Shown: in pieces, positions 63,304 to 64,000 of the stretch
Position numbering within the stretch: position 1 is the first letter of the stretch
Layout: each line of letters opens with the position of its first letter
Origin: Methylocystis silviterrae
GTDB lineage: Bacteria; Pseudomonadota; Alphaproteobacteria; Rhizobiales; Beijerinckiaceae
DNA: 64,000 nucleotides
Direction of reading: 5' to 3'
Assembly (NCBI RefSeq): GCF_013350005.1
Contig: NZ_JABVWW010000002.1
Location: forward strand, 124,001 to 188,000
Program-made: the position numbers and the translations under genes
The notes under the pieces: model-generated
What the model saw: the letters and a program-made list of their open reading frames with translations, nothing else
Told to the model about the DNA's origin: nothing
Database searches by the model: none

Positions 63304-63343
63304 ATCGGGAACGTTCTCCAGAAACGCGCTCGCGCGCAGCTGA

Positions 63344-63550
63344 TCAAAAATCGCTAGCAATTCCTTTGACTTCCCAATCGCCGTAGCGCGCCGGGTCGGG
63401 TCCGCCGCGGCCGCCAAGTTCCTGCGGCGGGGCAGGCGCTTGCGCGGCCTCGCGGCGACGCGCCTGCGCTTCGGCCAATGCGCGCTGCGCGGCGGGCGGC
63501 GGCGGCGCGCGCCGCTCTGTCAAATTCGCTGTGTCTTCTGCCTTCGACAC
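63344..63550 (-). CDS. DUF1674 (SDHAF4-like) protein
   Basis: A 68-aa protein with an Ala/Pro/Arg-rich, probably disordered N-terminal part and the C-terminal signature GGPDPARYGDWEVKGIASDF, which defines DUF1674. The eukaryotic relative SDHAF4 assists assembly of succinate dehydrogenase flavoprotein, so a similar role is possible here but not shown. It sits upstream of the cyclase gene (about 40 bp) and diverges from rsmB; proximity of DUF1674 and rsmB-type genes is common in alphaproteobacteria. Confidence 0.85.
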   Translation of the reverse strand: MSKAEDTANLTERRAPPPPAAQRALAEAQARRREAAQAPAPPQELGGRGGPDPARYGDWEVKGIASDF

Positions 63551-63630
63551 GGTCCGTTCCTGTGTGCATTCATCGCCCGCCGCCGCGCTATTGTGCTATG
63601 ATTCGGTTCGGTCGCGGAGGGAGAAGCCGT

Positions 63631-64000
63631 TTGGCGAACAGCGACAGTAGATCAATTTCCGCCCGGACCAAATCGGCGCGTCAAGGGTCCCGGCAAGGCT
63701 TCGTGCCCGCCGAAGCGGTGCGGGAGGCCGAAGCCGCGAAGATTCCCGGGTTGCCGGCGCGCCTCGCCGCCGCCAACATCATCGGCGACATCGTGCAGGG
63801 CGGCCATCGTCTCGATGAGTGTTTCGCGGCGAACGCAGTTCCTTCGCGCCTCTCCGGGCTCGACGCCCGCGACGTGTCGCTCACGCGCTCGATCGTCACG
63901 GTCGCGGTGCGCCGGCTTGGCCTCATCCGCTACGTTCTCGCCGAACTCCTCGAAAAGGGGCTGCCGCGTCAGGCCGCTCGGCTTGAGTTCTCGCTGATCG
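63631..64000 (+). CDS. RsmB/NOP-family rRNA methyltransferase, N-terminal part
   Basis: An open frame from TTG 63631 (behind GGAGGGAGAAG) runs off the window edge after 123 codons. The visible part is the NusB-like N-terminal domain of RsmB-type 16S rRNA m5C methyltransferases: AAANIIGDIVQGGHRLDECF, SRLSGLDARDVSLTRSIVTV, AVRRLGLIRYVLAELLEKGL. The SAM-binding domain must lie beyond position 64000. No other start (ATG or GTG) precedes the conserved region except GTG 63703, which would cut into it. Confidence 0.8.
   Translation, partial: MANSDSRSISARTKSARQGSRQGFVPAEAVREAEAAKIPGLPARLAAANIIGDIVQGGHRLDECFAANAVPSRLSGLDARDVSLTRSIVTVAVRRLGLIRYVLAELLEKGLPRQAARLEFSLI

Noticed and set aside
1-64000. CRISPR arrays, complete insertion sequences, prophage or replication-origin features
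   Set aside because: No regularly spaced direct repeats, no transposase, integrase or phage structural gene and no DnaA-box cluster was found on reading through the window.

Overview
The window is GC-rich chromosomal DNA from an alphaproteobacterium, most likely a Rhizobiales methylotroph or methanotroph of the Methylocystis/Methylosinus type. That placement is inference. It rests on a dense tetrahydromethanopterin (H4MPT)/methanofuran formaldehyde-oxidation cluster (mtdB, fae and at least six cofactor-biosynthesis-type genes), on the order rpoZ-rsh-pdxJ-lepB-rnc-era-recO and trpA-accD-folC, on an AccD that has lost its zinc ligands, and on Rhizobiales-style palindromic intergenic repeats. 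No methane monooxygenase or methanol dehydrogenase gene lies in the window.

Layout. 1-1000: gene debris (a ClpP-like fragment and a membrane-protein fragment), a small membrane protein and tRNA-Arg(CCT). 1.0-7.0 kb: an ArsR/SRPBCC pair, galE, galU, a stand-alone ketoacyl synthase, a small basic protein coupled to murA. 7.0-21.6 kb (minus strand): an AI-2E-type exporter, then a three-gene envelope operon of a giant (about 1,700 aa) secreted beta-rich protein, a thioester-type alpha-2-macroglobulin (about 1,950 aa) and penicillin-binding protein 1C. 21.8-30.0 kb: an SH3-like secreted protein, a soluble lytic transglycosylase, dapA, smpB, a NYN-domain protein, rpoZ and the (p)ppGpp synthetase/hydrolase. 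30.0-31.9 kb: a small accessory patch holding a SeqA-N-like/RAMA protein with a coupled small partner, and a GNAT/DUF1778 toxin-antitoxin module bracketed by a decayed copy of the pdxJ 5' end. 31.9-36.4 kb: pdxJ, lepB, rnc, era, a DUF1737 protein and recO. 36.4-43.5 kb: parC, a glycosyltransferase, an uncharacterised membrane-anchored periplasmic protein coupled to cysE, and an alpha/beta hydrolase.

43.6-45.2 kb: tRNA-Arg(ACG) followed by about 1.4 kb of gene-poor DNA that ends in a near-perfect 28-bp copy of the tRNA 3' end, which looks like the scar of a tRNA-targeted island. It holds only two tiny membrane proteins. 45.3-47.8 kb: thrS and rpmB. 48.2-55.3 kb: the H4MPT/methanofuran cluster. 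mtdB, fae and an MfnF-like gene read rightward. A tightly overlapping leftward operon encodes an MfnB-FolB fusion, an MfnE-like kinase, a flavoprotein, a DHPS-like protein and a DUF447 protein. 55.5-64 kb: a DJ-1/PfpI protein, trpA-accD-folC, kup, a dienelactone hydrolase, a secreted cyclase-family hydrolase, a DUF1674 protein and the start of rsmB.

Fae condenses formaldehyde with H4MPT and MtdB oxidises the product, while the leftward operon and the MfnF-like gene supply the H4MPT and methanofuran cofactors. The most system-like uncharacterised unit is the giant protein/A2M/PBP1C operon. Two repeat families have affected genes: one palindromic repeat now encodes the start of PbpC, and both copies of a 114-bp repeat supply the stop codon of the neighbouring gene.
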